Assembly (NCBI RefSeq): GCF_943193025.1
Contig: NZ_CALPCQ010000009.1
Span: forward strand, 22,198-86,197
Direction: 5' to 3'
Length of the DNA: 64,000 bases
From: Lactobacillus agrestimuris
Lineage (GTDB): Bacteria; Bacillota; Bacilli; Lactobacillales; Lactobacillaceae
Of this stretch, positions 1 through 9,329 are shown one piece after another. The translations under genes and the position numbers were made by a program. The notes below the pieces were generated by a model. That model was given only the letters and a program-made list of their open reading frames with translations. It did not search any database and had not been told where the DNA came from. Positions within the stretch are counted from its first letter, which is position 1. Every line of letters starts with the position of its first letter.

Positions 1-628
1 TTAAGAGCTTTTGTCTGATTAAAATTAAAAGTATTGAAAAAACTGATCCAAAAATAATTCCACCTAAAGCAGAATAAATAAATTGAACAAAAGTATAACC
101 AATTTGCAAATTTTTCGACAAATACCAACCTATGGCCATATTTAAAAGAATAATACCAGAAGCATCGTTAAACAATGATTCATTTTTTAAATATCGGCTA
201 ATTTTCTTAGGTACTTTTAAACCATGAACAACAGATTCAGTCGCAGTTGCATCAGTAGGAGTAGAAATTGCTGCCAAAATAAAGCAAAGCGGTAAAGATA
301 AACCTAAAATACCCCTTAAACTAAAACTAGCTACAATTGTAGCAATCAAAATCATTATAACAGTTATACTTACAATTGATTTCCAACTTCGTGCAATATT
401 ATATAACCTATTTTGCTGACCTTCAAAAAATAGTAAAGGAGCTATAATTAGCCCCATAAACAACTCTGGTTCAAAGGACATAATTTTTCCCCTAACCAGT
501 AAGACTCCAATAAAGCCAATAACTAAAGAAATGTAATTGACAGAGATCTTTCTCAAAAATACACTTTGAATAATCATTGCTAAACTAGCTAACAAGCAGA
601 GACTAATAACTAAGATAACGGCATTCAT
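1..628 (-). CDS. Na+/H+ (cation:proton) antiporter, NhaP/CPA1 type, C-terminus cut by window edge
   Basis: Reading the minus strand from an ATG at 628-626 gives an open frame to the window edge, about 209 residues, nearly all hydrophobic helices. Conserved CPA1 features are visible: an FEPELFMGLIIAPLLFFEG-type stretch, AAISTPTDATA (equivalent to the ion-binding 'TDP/TDA' segment) and NDASGIILLNMA (the ND motif). Proteins of this family exchange Na+ or K+ for H+ across the cytoplasmic membrane for pH and salt homeostasis. A GGAGATGAG sequence lies just before the start. Family members are usually much longer, so the C-terminal part lies outside the window. The substrate ion cannot be told from sequence. 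Confidence 0.85.
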   Translation of the reverse strand, partial: MNAVILVISLCLLASLAMIIQSVFLRKISVNYISLVIGFIGVLLVRGKIMSFEPELFMGLIIAPLLFFEGQQNRLYNIARSWKSIVSITVIMILIATIVASFSLRGILGLSLPLCFILAAISTPTDATATESVVHGLKVPKKISRYLKNESLFNDASGIILLNMAIGWYLSKNLQIGYTFVQFIYSALGGIIFGSVFSILLILIRQKLL

Positions 629-650
629 ACATCTCATCTCCCTACTATGC

Positions 651-673
651 AAAAAAGCCCCAAAACTGGGACT
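651..673 (-). terminator. Rho-independent terminator after the YozE-like gene
   Basis: On the minus strand a 6-bp stem (AGTCCC pairing with GGGGCT, including one G-U pair) is followed by six T residues. It lies two bases past the stop codon of the 676-906 gene and just before the antiporter gene, so the antiporter probably has its own promoter or depends on read-through. Confidence 0.75.
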
Positions 674-675
674 AA

Positions 676-906
676 TTAATAACTCATTTTTTCTTGATAC
701 ATTTTATATGCTTGATCAAAAATTGTCATACTAGGTAAATATCCAGCATTCAATTCAAGGTATTCTGACAATTTTTCATAGTCTTGCTCTTGTCTTGGAA
801 AAGTTGGATCATTCTGAGCATTATTGGCAAATTGGGCAACATCGTCAGTTGAATCTGGATCTCTTTGTGTCATTAAATAGCGATAAAAACTTTCTCTATA
901 AGGCAT
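676..906 (-). CDS. YozE family (UPF0346) small protein
   Basis: This is a 76-residue soluble acidic protein opening [11 protein letters not shown]. It matches the YozE/UPF0346 family, small helical SAM-like-fold proteins of Firmicutes, in length and in the conserved FYRYLM start, the DP-rich acidic middle and the C-terminal FDQAYKMY helix. The molecular function of the family is unknown. The gene sits 2 bp from the DegV-family gene upstream and is probably cotranscribed with it. A terminator follows immediately. Confidence 0.85.
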   Translation of the reverse strand: MPYRESFYRYLMTQRDPDSTDDVAQFANNAQNDPTFPRQEQDYEKLSEYLELNAGYLPSMTIFDQAYKMYQEKMSY

Positions 907-908
907 AA

Positions 909-1760
909 TTACTCCAAATAATATAAAATAGCGTATGCACCATTACCGGCATGGGTTGCAATAATTGGACTTGTTTCCTGAACTAATACATTGATGCTTG
1001 GATCGATATCTTTAATATCTTCTGCTAATTCAAACATTGCTTCTGGTGTATCCACATATGAAATACCAACTTCAGAAATTCTATCCTTATTCTTAGCAAT
1101 ATCTTCCAACACTCTTCTATCAAATGCTCTAGAAAATTTCTTGCCACGCCCTTTTTTAGCAACTTCTAAATTACCGTGAGGCATATGAAGTTCAATTCGG
1201 ATATTTAAAAGTGTAGCAACCTTCCCAGTCAATGCACCAAGTCGTCCACCTTTAATAAGATTGTTAAGATCAACCACCATCATACGTAATTTTTGATTCT
1301 TTTTGATAGTTTCAATATGATCTAAGATTTCTTCTACACTTTTTCCTGCTTCAATATCTTTAGCTGCTGCTAAAACCTGTAAACCTTCTGCACGGTCAGT
1401 TAGTTCTGAATCAACAATATGTACTTGTTTAGTTTTTCCGGCAATTTCTGCAGCTTGTCTTGCTGCATCAATAGTACCGCTTAAAGTACGCGCTAAAAAG
1501 ATACCAATAATTTCACTTCCGTCTCCAGTCAAATCTTCAATTACATCAACAAAGCGACCAATTGATGGTTGACTAGTTTTAGGTAACTCTTTAGATTCAT
1601 TCATCTTTTTGACAAAGTCACTTCGGGAAATATCTTCACCATCAATATAAGTTTTTCCATCAATTGTGATAGTTAATGGTACAACTGTGATATCATATTT
1701 TTTTACTTCTTCCGCTGTCAATTGAACAGAGGAATCGGTCATAACTTTTATCTTTGACAA
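909..1760 (-). CDS. DegV family fatty-acid-binding protein
   Basis: The protein of about 283 residues begins [13 protein letters not shown], the typical DegV N-terminus, followed by the conserved KTSQPSIG and LARTLSGT segments. DegV (FakB-like) proteins bind a fatty acid in the cytosol. FakB members present it to the FakA kinase so that host fatty acids enter phospholipid synthesis. I prefer a TTG start at 1760-1758, preceded by GAGGG at a suitable distance, because it gives the family's normal N-terminus. An in-frame ATG at 1790 has no ribosome binding site. Cotranscription with the downstream YozE-like gene is likely from the 2-bp gap. Confidence 0.88.
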   Translation of the reverse strand: MSKIKVMTDSSVQLTAEEVKKYDITVVPLTITIDGKTYIDGEDISRSDFVKKMNESKELPKTSQPSIGRFVDVIEDLTGDGSEIIGIFLARTLSGTIDAARQAAEIAGKTKQVHIVDSELTDRAEGLQVLAAAKDIEAGKSVEEILDHIETIKKNQKLRMMVVDLNNLIKGGRLGALTGKVATLLNIRIELHMPHGNLEVAKKGRGKKFSRAFDRRVLEDIAKNKDRISEVGISYVDTPEAMFELAEDIKDIDPSINVLVQETSPIIATHAGNGAYAILYYLE

Positions 1761-1882
1761 AATTTTCGCCCTCAATTCTAAAATGCCCATTTATTTTTTA
1801 TGTTAAAATATGGACAAGTAAACATATAGTTAGTATATCAAAAAATTCTAATAAGAAAAAAGAATGATTGGACTGTTGTATA

Positions 1883-2548
1883 TTGAAAAAATTAAATTTA
1901 TGGCATGAGCCAGATGAAATGTCTAAAACTTATCAAATTTTAGATAATACTTTTAGTGCTATAACACATGGTATCGGCTTTGGACTAGCGGTAGCTGGAT
2001 TAGTAGTTTTAATTGTTACTGCTGCATCAAGTGGTAGTCCAATGAAAGTTGTAACTTTTACCATTTATGGTTCATGCTTAGTATTATTATATTTATTTTC
2101 CACGCTATATCATAGCCTTATTTTTACTAAAGCTAGAAATGTCTTTCAAATTTTTGATCATTCATCAATATTTTTATTGATTGCTGGATCATATACACCA
2201 TATTCTCTAGTAGCAATTGGTGGTGCCTGGGGATGGACTTTATTCGGCTTAGTCTGGGGATTAACTGTTATCGGTATTGTGTATTATATTTTTAATCGTG
2301 GTAAACATACTATCTTTGATACCATTATGTATGTATTTATGGGATGGTTAGTAATTTTATCCGGGCCTTACTTATACCTTCGATTAAGCCCAACTGGATT
2401 CTGGCTTTTAGTTGGTGGAGGTATTGCTTATACAGTTGGTGCACTTATGTATACCATGCGAAGAATTCCTTATATTCATGTTATCTGGCATCTATTTGTA
2501 ATGCTTGGCTCAATCTTAATGTACTTTTCCGTTTTACTGTATGTCTAA
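1883..2548 (+). CDS. Hemolysin III / TrhA (YqfA) family integral membrane protein
   Basis: The protein of about 221 residues has seven hydrophobic segments. Family landmarks are NTFSAITHGIGFGL in helix 1, LYHSL after helix 2, DHSSIFLLIAGSYTPY in helix 3, and HVIWHLFV near the end. The conserved Ser/His/Asp residues form the putative zinc site of the PAQR/HlyIII superfamily. Family members have been linked to membrane-fluidity homeostasis, and haemolysis is a historical label. The start is uncertain: TTG at 1883 keeps a family-like N-terminus, while an in-frame TTG at 1868 and an ATG at 1919 are alternatives. The gene is convergent with cca and shares a terminator with it. Confidence 0.85.
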   Translation: MKKLNLWHEPDEMSKTYQILDNTFSAITHGIGFGLAVAGLVVLIVTAASSGSPMKVVTFTIYGSCLVLLYLFSTLYHSLIFTKARNVFQIFDHSSIFLLIAGSYTPYSLVAIGGAWGWTLFGLVWGLTVIGIVYYIFNRGKHTIFDTIMYVFMGWLVILSGPYLYLRLSPTGFWLLVGGGIAYTVGALMYTMRRIPYIHVIWHLFVMLGSILMYFSVLLYV

Positions 2549-2578
2549 AAAAACTTATCCAACTGGATAAGTTTTTTT
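2547..2578. terminator. Bidirectional terminator between the HlyIII-type gene and cca
   Basis: A 9-10 bp stem (AAACTTATCC with GGATAAGTTT) and a 4-base loop are flanked by A-rich and T-rich tracts on both sides. It can therefore stop transcripts arriving from either of the two convergent genes. Confidence 0.9.
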
Positions 2579-2579
2579 A

Positions 2580-3773
2580 TTATAAACTTTCTAAATACTC
2601 AGAAATTGCATCTTGGCTATTTCTTAAATTTCCTGAAACTACTTCTTTTTTTACTTTATCTAAAGTTTCTCCTAATTTTGGTCCAGGATTAATTCCCTTC
2701 TCAATTAAGAATCTTCCATCAATAACAAGCTCATCATTAGATTTAATCGGCAAAGCAAAGTATCGATCAATTAATGCGTTCGAATTTATCGGTTGACCTA
2801 AAATATTTGCCACATCAATTGTATTAAAAAGAACCTGTTTTCCAACTTTGAAAATTTCGTAATCACTAGGGACACGATCGGCCAATAAATCAAAACAAGC
2901 TATAATTTGTTCAACTTGATTAGTCATCGCATTAGAATTTTTCCATTTTTTCATAAAACTAGCAATTTGATTATTTTGAATTTTCAATAGAATAATAACA
3001 ATTGACCAAAGACTAGTCTCCATCGTTGGACTGAATTTAAGCTTTGGAAATATTTCTAATAAGTCTCTTTTCCCAGCAAATTCTGGTACATCTTCACTTA
3101 AGTGTGTCTTTAAGAAAACATCAAAAGCTTTTCTGGCATTAGGACCCAAGCCCATCTTGACGAATTCATCGCGCACTCTTTCAACAGAAATTTTTTGTAA
3201 CAATTGATGATTATCGGAAATAGCTTGTTCAGTTTTTTCTTCTAAGTTAAATTTTAATTGACTCATAAATCTAACTGCTCGCATCATTCTTAAAGCATCT
3301 TCATGGAAACGCGTTTCCGCATCCCCAACAGCTCTAATCACTTTATTTTCTAAATCCTCTAATCCATTAAATAAATCAATAATTTCACCTTGGGTATTCA
3401 TTGCAAGAGCATTAATTGTAAAATCTCTTCTCTTTAAATCCTCATCAAGATTTTGAACAAAAGTCACATGATCAGGGCGACGAAAATCTTGATAACCAGA
3501 TTCAGTTCTAAAAGTTGTAATTTCATAACTTTCACCATCATATAGAACTGTTACCGTTCCATGTTGAATACCTGTATCAATGGTTTTATCAAATAATTTT
3601 TTTACTTCTTCAGGATACGCACTAGTAGCAATATCAACGTCATGAATATGACGACCTAATAAAATATCTCTGACGGATCCACCTACAAAGTAGGCTTCAA
3701 ATCCGCCATTTTCTAATCTCTCTAATACTGGCAATGCTGCCTTAAATACTTCTGGTAATTCTTTTAATTTCAT
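2580..3773 (-). CDS. cca: CCA-adding tRNA nucleotidyltransferase
   Basis: This 397-residue enzyme adds or repairs the 3' CCA end of tRNAs using CTP and ATP. The class II head domain is clear: GGSVRD at residues 31-36, the catalytic carboxylates in DVDIATS (D45, D47), the [10 protein letters not shown] motif near 115 and the nucleotide-template region ERVRDEF near 200. The length is normal for Firmicute CCA enzymes. The helical body and tail have the usual poor conservation. The ORF begins with MKLKELP. The adjacent TPR/hup/der genes point the same way, but a pseudogene and a long hairpin separate cca from them. Confidence 0.95.
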   Translation of the reverse strand: MKLKELPEVFKAALPVLERLENGGFEAYFVGGSVRDILLGRHIHDVDIATSAYPEEVKKLFDKTIDTGIQHGTVTVLYDGESYEITTFRTESGYQDFRRPDHVTFVQNLDEDLKRRDFTINALAMNTQGEIIDLFNGLEDLENKVIRAVGDAETRFHEDALRMMRAVRFMSQLKFNLEEKTEQAISDNHQLLQKISVERVRDEFVKMGLGPNARKAFDVFLKTHLSEDVPEFAGKRDLLEIFPKLKFSPTMETSLWSIVIILLKIQNNQIASFMKKWKNSNAMTNQVEQIIACFDLLADRVPSDYEIFKVGKQVLFNTIDVANILGQPINSNALIDRYFALPIKSNDELVIDGRFLIEKGINPGPKLGETLDKVKKEVVSGNLRNSQDAISEYLESL

Positions 3774-3826
3774 AATCTAATCAACTCATTTTCATTGTGG
3801 TAGTTTAAAGTGAAGGAAGGATTTAA

Positions 3827-4165
3827 GTGAAACAAAGTACTTATTTACTTTTTTCGAATTATTTATGATTGCTTTAGGATATGCTATATATGCATTAAGC
3901 CTTAATATCTCTTCGACACTTTTGGGTAATTTAATATAGGTTTAACCACTTTAAACCTTACTGTTCCTTTAGTTTTCATAGGTTATCGCTTTATGGTAAA
4001 GAAACTGCTAGCTTATACCGGTGGGGCACTTTATCACTTTCATTTTTCTTAGCATTTTAGCGATTAATATCAATTATACCGCAATTAGACTTAGATCACG
4101 ACCTCTTCCTATCGGTAACTGGGATGATTTCTTATTTGACTATTTATCGCCTTAATAGAACTTAG
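3827..4165 (+). pseudogene. Degraded YitT-family (DUF161-type) membrane protein gene
   Basis: The region lacks an open frame but conceptual translation across frames gives a membrane protein. A GTG at 3827, preceded by GAAGGAAGG, starts MKQSTYLLF. A frameshift then leads into FELFMIALGYAIYALSLN, a further shift into LNLTVPLVFIGYRFMVKKLL, and another into TLSLSFFLAF (stop) RLISIIPQLDLDHDLFLS. The order 'ALGYAIYALSLN', 'N-PL-hydrophobic-G-K/KLL' and 'LIPxLxxDxLLxxxxG' matches YitT-type proteins, whose function is poorly known. At least three frameshifts, one internal stop and the loss of most later helices indicate decay. The family assignment is inferred from motifs seen by eye. Confidence 0.6.
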
Positions 4166-4213
4166 TGAAGTCTTTGATTACAATTAAAACAAAGATATTT
4201 ATTTTCATATAAA

Positions 4214-4267
4214 TAAAGCTTGGAGTAGATTTATATGTTTAATTACATATAAATCCTCCAAGCTTTT
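4214..4267. terminator. Long imperfect hairpin, probable bidirectional terminator after the TPR gene
   Basis: AAAGCTTGGAG with ATTTATATG on one side pairs with CATATAAAT and CTCCAAGCTTT on the other, with a small bulge and an 8-base loop. This makes a stem of roughly 20 bp ending at the stop codon of the TPR-protein gene. T-rich stretches follow on both strands. Confidence 0.7.
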
Positions 4268-5520
4268 TACATTATTTGATTATACAATTCTTGCATTTCT
4301 TCATCTTCTGGAACTAATTTTAGATATTTATCTAAAATTTGCCTTACAATCTCATCACTCTTAGCTTGAGTATTAAAGAATATTGCCATTTGACGAAGAA
4401 AATCTTCATTATCTTGAAATTCCGGATAAGCAAGCAAAAATTCACTCTTAGATTTTTCATCATTCTCCAAATGTTGATATGATAAAGCTAAATTCCAGTG
4501 AACCTGTGGTTCAAGATCTTCATCATCTAAATTCGAAAAAAGTTCAAGGTTTTCTTTATATTTATGTTCGTGTAAGTATAAATTTGATAGTTGAAGTCTT
4601 AAATCGTTATTATCACCAGCAACTTCTAACCCTTTTTTCAATAGCTCTTCAGCAATATCTAATTGATTAAGATTTGCGGCTGCCTTTGCACCCTTTGAAT
4701 ATAAAACTTCGTCTAATTCATTATATGCCAAGCCAGCTTGAGCAGAACGTAATACTTGTTCATTATCATTCTTTTGTTCATAGGCTTGTGCAAGTAATGG
4801 GTATGCATTAACATAATCCGGACTCTGATCAATCACCTCGTCCAAATATTTAATTGCTTGGTCAACATCACCGACTGCTAGCATGACAAGACCAGCCTGA
4901 TATTTACTATCTATATCGATAATACTTGTGTCATTATCCTTTATTACTTCACTAGCTTTCTCGTAATGGCCTAATTTTGCTTCCGTTTGGAATAATCGCT
5001 GAATAAGGTTTACTTCCCCAAAGGTCTTTTGACGTTCGATTAGATCTTTATACAATGCCAAAGCGGCATCATAATCACCACTCATATAGTCTAACTCTGC
5101 TAAGCCAAATTTAATTGCATCTTCATTAGAATTCAAATTAAGCGCCTGTTGTAATTTTGCTCTAGCTGTCTCAATAAAGCCATTTGTTTGATAATAATCT
5201 GCTTGGACTAACAAACTATCGATATATGCAGAAGATGTCTTATCAATATCAAATAATAAAGTAAGACCATCATCATCATTACCATCGTTTAATAAAATTT
5301 CGGCCAAATATACCTTAAAAATATCTTCCTGAGGGAACTTAGCAATTAAGAATCGGTATACTTCTTTTGATAGATCAGTAAAACCATAGTCTGTTAAATT
5401 TTCAGCCAAAGAAGCAAGAATATCTGGATCATCATTATCTAAAGCTTTTTTTAATAAAATTTTATCTTGTGAAAAATCATGTTTTTCAATCGCATCTAAT
5501 AATTGTTCTGAATAAGTCAT
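4267..5520 (-). CDS. Tetratricopeptide-repeat (TPR) protein
   Basis: This is a 417-residue, acidic, all-helical cytosolic protein with no signal peptide. Repeated 34-residue units with TPR spacing are visible, for example YVNAYPLLAQAYEQKNDNEQVL and DLRLQLSNLYLHEHKYKENL, covering most of the chain. TPRs form superhelical protein-binding scaffolds, and the partner is unknown. The gene lies downstream of the HU gene and its terminator. A similar neighbour (YpiA-like) is commonly found close to hup/der in Firmicutes. Start: ATG at 5520, with an AACCTCC complement (GGAGGTT) directly upstream. Confidence 0.85.
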   Translation of the reverse strand: MTYSEQLLDAIEKHDFSQDKILLKKALDNDDPDILASLAENLTDYGFTDLSKEVYRFLIAKFPQEDIFKVYLAEILLNDGNDDDGLTLLFDIDKTSSAYIDSLLVQADYYQTNGFIETARAKLQQALNLNSNEDAIKFGLAELDYMSGDYDAALALYKDLIERQKTFGEVNLIQRLFQTEAKLGHYEKASEVIKDNDTSIIDIDSKYQAGLVMLAVGDVDQAIKYLDEVIDQSPDYVNAYPLLAQAYEQKNDNEQVLRSAQAGLAYNELDEVLYSKGAKAAANLNQLDIAEELLKKGLEVAGDNNDLRLQLSNLYLHEHKYKENLELFSNLDDEDLEPQVHWNLALSYQHLENDEKSKSEFLLAYPEFQDNEDFLRQMAIFFNTQAKSDEIVRQILDKYLKLVPEDEEMQELYNQIM

Positions 5521-5547
5521 ATTAACCTCCAGATTATTATTCTACAC

Positions 5548-5583
5548 AAAAAAATGCACTGATCAAAGATCAATGCATTTTTG
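5548..5583 (-). terminator. Terminator after hup
   Basis: On the minus strand AATGCATTGATC and GATCAGTGCATT form a stem of about 11 bp around a TTT loop, followed by a run of T. It sits between the HU gene and the downstream TPR gene. Confidence 0.85.
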
Positions 5584-5592
5584 ATACAATAA

Positions 5593-5868
5593 CTACTTAA
5601 TTGCGTCCTTAAGTGCCTTGCCTGGCTTAAATGCAGGAACTTCACTTGCTGGAATTTCAATTTCCTTTCCAGTTTGTGGGTTACGGCCCTTACGTGCAAC
5701 ACGATGACGTACTTCAAAAGTACCAAAACCAATTAATTGAACCTTGTTACCATTAGTAAGTTCATCTTGAATTGAACTAAAAATTGCATCAACTGCAGCA
5801 GTAACATCTTTTTTGGTTAATTCTGTCTTTGTAGCTACATCAGAAACTAATTCAGCTTTATTTGCCAC
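5593..5868 (-). CDS. hup: DNA-binding protein HU
   Basis: This 91-residue histone-like protein has the standard HU fold. An N-terminal helix pair ([20 protein letters not shown]) leads to [24 protein letters not shown], the beta-arm that intercalates into DNA, and then [14 protein letters not shown]. It acts as a homodimer that bends and compacts the nucleoid. The start codon is GTG, preceded by GGAGGTGAAATACA. The gene is monocistronic, with a terminator immediately after it, as expected for an abundantly expressed protein. Confidence 0.97.
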   Translation of the reverse strand: MANKAELVSDVATKTELTKKDVTAAVDAIFSSIQDELTNGNKVQLIGFGTFEVRHRVARKGRNPQTGKEIEIPASEVPAFKPGKALKDAIK

Positions 5869-5945
5869 TGTATTTCACCTCCAGTTTGAACTTAAAATTC
5901 TAACTTTTACGGAACTTTATTTAATTCCTAAAAAATAAAATATCA

Positions 5946-5972
5946 CAAAAGCCCTGATACAACAAGCTTTCT
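5946..5972 (-). terminator. Weak terminator after der
   Basis: AAAGCTT pairs with GGGCTTT (two G-U pairs) around a 9-base loop, followed by TTGTGATATTTTATTTTTT on the minus strand. The stem is short and the T tract interrupted, so this is a tentative call. Confidence 0.4.
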
Positions 5973-5978
5973 ATCAAT

Positions 5979-7289
5979 TTATTTTCTCTTTCTAGCAATA
6001 ACTTTAATTGGGGTTCCAACGAAATCAAAATTATCTCTTAATTGATTAATTAGGAATCGCTCATAAGAAAAGTGCATTAGTTCAGGATCATTTACAAATA
6101 CAACAAAAGTCGGTGGATTAATAGCCACTTGCGTCATATAGTAAACTCTCAATCGCTTACCTTTTATCATTGGAGTAGGCACTAACTTGCTTGCTTCAAA
6201 CAAAAGATCATTGAGAACACTAGACTGAATTCTTTGCGTTTGATTTTTATTAACCTTCTTAACCATCTTTGGTATAGAATCTAATCTTTGACCAGTTTTC
6301 GCAGAAACAAACAAAATTGGAGCATAATCGAGATATTGAAATTCTCTTCTAATGACTTGTTCAAAGTCTTTGGCGCTTCCACTATCTTTTTTTGGTAAAT
6401 CCCATTTATTTACAACAATAATGATTCCTCTACCTGCTTCATGAGCATACCCTGCTACTCTTTTATCTTGCTCTCTAATACCTGTACTTGCATCGAGAAC
6501 CAAACAAACCACATCTGAGCGTTCAATAGCACTTAGAGCACGCATGACTGAATATTTTTCAGTTTTTTCATATACTTTTCCACGTCTACGAATTCCAGCA
6601 GTATCGATTAATCTAAATTTATCTCCATCATCATCTGTGAACGGAGTATCAATTGCGTCTCTTGTTGTTCCTTCTTCATTAGCAACAATTACTCTATCTT
6701 CACCTAACAACTTATTCACAATTGAAGATTTACCAACATTAGGTCGACCAATTACACTGAAAGAAATAGTATCATCTGTCTTACTATCTTTTTCATCTGG
6801 AAAACTATCGACTACTTTATCAAGCAAATCACCAATACCAGTACCGTGACTTCCTGAAACAGGAATTGGATCACCTAAGCCCAAACTATAAAAGTCGTAA
6901 ATATTTGCTCTTTGTTCTGGATTATCCGCCTTATTTACTGCTAATATTACCGGCTTATTTGTTCTATATAATAATTGAGCAACTTTTTCATCTAAGTCAG
7001 TAATTCCATTTACTACACTTGCCAACATGATAATTACATCGGCTTCTTCAATAGCTATTTCGGCTTGAGCACGAATTTCTTCTTCGATCTTTCCGCCTTC
7101 CCAGGTAATACCACCTGTATCAATCAAATTAAATTTATGTCCAAGCCACTCTGCTGGGGCATAATTACGATCTCGTGTTACACCTGGTTTATCTTCTACG
7201 ATAGCTAATCGTTCATTGATTATCCGGTTGAAAAGAGTCGATTTACCAACATTAGGTCGACCCACAATTGCTACGACTGGTAAAACCAT
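5979..7289 (-). CDS. der: Ribosome biogenesis GTPase Der (EngA)
   Basis: Der has two tandem GTPase domains plus a KH-like C-terminal domain and is needed for 50S subunit assembly. Both P-loops are present, each with a GRPNVGKS core (about residues 9-16 and 179-186), as are the DTGG/DTAG switch II motifs and NKAD and NKWD base-recognition motifs. The C-terminal KH part includes [23 protein letters not shown] chose ATG at 7289 ([10 protein letters not shown]) because AAGGAGGCTGAAATCT precedes it and it gives the family length of 436 residues. The frame extends to 7313 only through codons upstream of that site. Confidence 0.97.
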   Translation of the reverse strand: MVLPVVAIVGRPNVGKSTLFNRIINERLAIVEDKPGVTRDRNYAPAEWLGHKFNLIDTGGITWEGGKIEEEIRAQAEIAIEEADVIIMLASVVNGITDLDEKVAQLLYRTNKPVILAVNKADNPEQRANIYDFYSLGLGDPIPVSGSHGTGIGDLLDKVVDSFPDEKDSKTDDTISFSVIGRPNVGKSSIVNKLLGEDRVIVANEEGTTRDAIDTPFTDDDGDKFRLIDTAGIRRRGKVYEKTEKYSVMRALSAIERSDVVCLVLDASTGIREQDKRVAGYAHEAGRGIIIVVNKWDLPKKDSGSAKDFEQVIRREFQYLDYAPILFVSAKTGQRLDSIPKMVKKVNKNQTQRIQSSVLNDLLFEASKLVPTPMIKGKRLRVYYMTQVAINPPTFVVFVNDPELMHFSYERFLINQLRDNFDFVGTPIKVIARKRK

Positions 7290-7311
7290 AGATTTCAGCC
7301 TCCTTCTCAAC

Positions 7312-7337
7312 AAAAAAAGCCGACAAAGTCGGCTTTA
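7312..7337 (-). terminator. Terminator after rpsA
   Basis: On the minus strand AAAGCCGAC-TTT-GTCGGCTTT forms a perfect 9-bp stem, followed by TTTTT. It lies between the S1 gene and der, so der transcription needs read-through or its own promoter. Confidence 0.92.
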
Positions 7338-7347
7338 ATTCTTACGA

Positions 7348-8553
7348 TTATTTACGGTCTTTTAATTGGTCACCAATAATGTCACCCAAGGCAAAACCAT
7401 TGTCATCGTTGCTCATGTACTTCTTGTTTACTGAGTTATCGTTACGTGGACGACGTGGACGAGAACTTTCTTCTGAAGAAGCGTTTGAGTCAGCAGCCTT
7501 GATTGAAAGTGAAATTCTTCTTTCGCTAGGGTCAACGTTTAATACCTTAACCTTAACAGTTTGACCAACTTTCAAAACATCACTTGGCTTGTCAACATGC
7601 TTGGTTGAAATTTCTGAAACGTGTACCAAACCTTGAATACCGTCAGTAACTTCAACAAAGGCACCGAAGTTAGTTAAAGACTTAACTTCACCTTCAAAAA
7701 TGTCACCTTCATTTAAGCCTGAAGTAGCTTGTTCAAATGGTGAAGGTTCTGTTTGCTTGATTGACAAGGAGATACGATGTCTGTCATTGTCAATACCAAT
7801 GACTTTAACCTTAACATCTTGACCAACCTTTAAAACATCGCTTGGCTTGTCAACATGCTTGTAAGAAATTTCTGAAATGTGAACTAAACCATCCACACCA
7901 CCAACGTCAATAAATGCTCCAAAGTTAGTTAAACGAGAAACCTTACCTTCAACAACGTCACCAACAACTAATTGTGATGCTACGTTATCGAATGCTTCTT
8001 CACGTTCTTCTTCAACTAAATCTTTGTGTGAAAGAATCAAACGGTTCTTATTTGGATCAATTTCAGTGATCTTAAGTTTCATGGTCTTACCAATGTATGG
8101 CTTAAGATCTGAAACGTAACGATTTGAAATTAATGAAGCTGGCAAGAAACCTCTAGTACCGACATCAACAAGTAAACCACCACGTACTGATGAAGTTACA
8201 GTACCTTCAATTGGATTACCTTCTTCGAAGTCCTTTTGTAACTTGTCAAATGCTTCTCTTTCCTTCAAGCGAGTAACTGAGAAGAAAAATTCACCATTTT
8301 CCTTATCGCCACCAGCTCTTCTTAATACTAAAGCCTTAAAAGTATCACCGGGCTTAACTAATTCACGCAAGTTTGCGTTACGGTCTGAAGTAAATTCACG
8401 GTGAGTAATTACACCTTCAACACCGGCGTTAATAACACCAACATCGATTTGACCATCTTCAACGTCTAATACTTCGACATCGACAATATCTCCGACCTCA
8501 ACTCCTTGCATTTCCTTTAATGCGTCTAAAAATTGATTACTGTTTTCTGACAT
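7348..8553 (-). CDS. rpsA: S1 RNA-binding domain protein (30S ribosomal protein S1)
   Basis: The 401-residue protein has four S1 OB-fold repeats at about residues 16-85, 105-172, 190-260 and 275-345. The last two repeats carry nearly identical GFxFxGL-VHISE/VHVSE and KHVDKPSDVLKVGQ blocks. Low-GC Gram-positive S1 proteins have four repeats instead of six. They bind mRNA and aid translation of structured transcripts. The C-terminal tail is rich in S, R and N (SSRPRRPRNDNS) and looks disordered. The gene directly follows cmk, the classical cmk-rpsA pairing. Confidence 0.93.
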   Translation of the reverse strand: MSENSNQFLDALKEMQGVEVGDIVDVEVLDVEDGQIDVGVINAGVEGVITHREFTSDRNANLRELVKPGDTFKALVLRRAGGDKENGEFFFSVTRLKEREAFDKLQKDFEEGNPIEGTVTSSVRGGLLVDVGTRGFLPASLISNRYVSDLKPYIGKTMKLKITEIDPNKNRLILSHKDLVEEEREEAFDNVASQLVVGDVVEGKVSRLTNFGAFIDVGGVDGLVHISEISYKHVDKPSDVLKVGQDVKVKVIGIDNDRHRISLSIKQTEPSPFEQATSGLNEGDIFEGEVKSLTNFGAFVEVTDGIQGLVHVSEISTKHVDKPSDVLKVGQTVKVKVLNVDPSERRISLSIKAADSNASSEESSRPRRPRNDNSVNKKYMSNDDNGFALGDIIGDQLKDRK

Positions 8554-8616
8554 ATGTACCTCCCAATATCATGTCTAATTTTAAATTATATTTAGATTTT
8601 TTTCTACTATTTTCTA

Positions 8617-9315
8617 CTATTTTTTTAAACTTTTTTCTTTTCGTTGAATTTTCATCAAAATTTCGTTTACAACTTCGTCGATTGTCATGTTAGTTGTATC
8701 GATTTCAATTGCATCTTTTGCCTTTTTCAATGGTGAGATTTTTCGATGAGAATCTTTATAATCTCTCTCAGCAATGTCGGCTTCTATCTCTTCTACTGTT
8801 TGATCTGTTTTAATTCCGCGCTCTTTAAAGTCCAACATTCTTCTTTCAGCTCGTGATCTTGCAGACGCAATTAAGAAAATTTTAACTTCAGCATTTGGAA
8901 GCACTGTTGTACCAATGTCTCTGCCATCCATAATGACACTTACTTCTCCTGCCATTTTTCTTTGCAAATCAACCATTTTTTTCCTAATTTTTGGCAACGC
9001 AGAAACTTGAGAAACATTTGCTGAAATTTCAGGTGTTCTTATTTCTAATGAAATATCCTCTCCAGCCGAATAAACCTTTTGTTCACCATTTTCCGATTTA
9101 AGTTCGATACCGTCTTCATTTATGGCTTGTAAAATCTTTTCCTCATCACCATAATCAATTCCATGTCTCTTCGCAATAACAGTACATGCTCGATACATGG
9201 CTCCTGTATCAATATAAACAAAAGATAATTTGTTTGCGATAATTTTAGCTACTGTACTTTTTCCTGCTGAAGCAGGACCATCAATTGCTACTTGCATATT
9301 TTGTTTTATTTCCAT
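8617..9315 (-). CDS. cmk: Cytidylate kinase
   Basis: Cmk phosphorylates CMP and dCMP with ATP for nucleotide recycling. The 232-residue protein shows the P-loop GPASAGKST at residues 13-21, the YIDTGAMYRA motif near 35, the DGRDIGTTVLP CMP-binding motif near 108 and the lid region RDYKDSHR. An AGGAAAGG sequence sits just before the ATG at 9315. An internal ATG (MQVAIDG) six codons later is an alternative. The gene lies between a LysM protein and rpsA in the usual Firmicute order. Confidence 0.95.
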   Translation of the reverse strand: MEIKQNMQVAIDGPASAGKSTVAKIIANKLSFVYIDTGAMYRACTVIAKRHGIDYGDEEKILQAINEDGIELKSENGEQKVYSAGEDISLEIRTPEISANVSQVSALPKIRKKMVDLQRKMAGEVSVIMDGRDIGTTVLPNAEVKIFLIASARSRAERRMLDFKERGIKTDQTVEEIEADIAERDYKDSHRKISPLKKAKDAIEIDTTNMTIDEVVNEILMKIQRKEKSLKK

Positions 9316-9329
9316 ACCTTTCCTGAGAT

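Noticed and set aside
5517..5732. Open frame of 71 codons overlapping hup on the same strand in another frame
   Set aside because: It overlaps the HU gene and its terminator, has no ribosome binding site and gives a Leu/Cys-rich sequence without family likeness.
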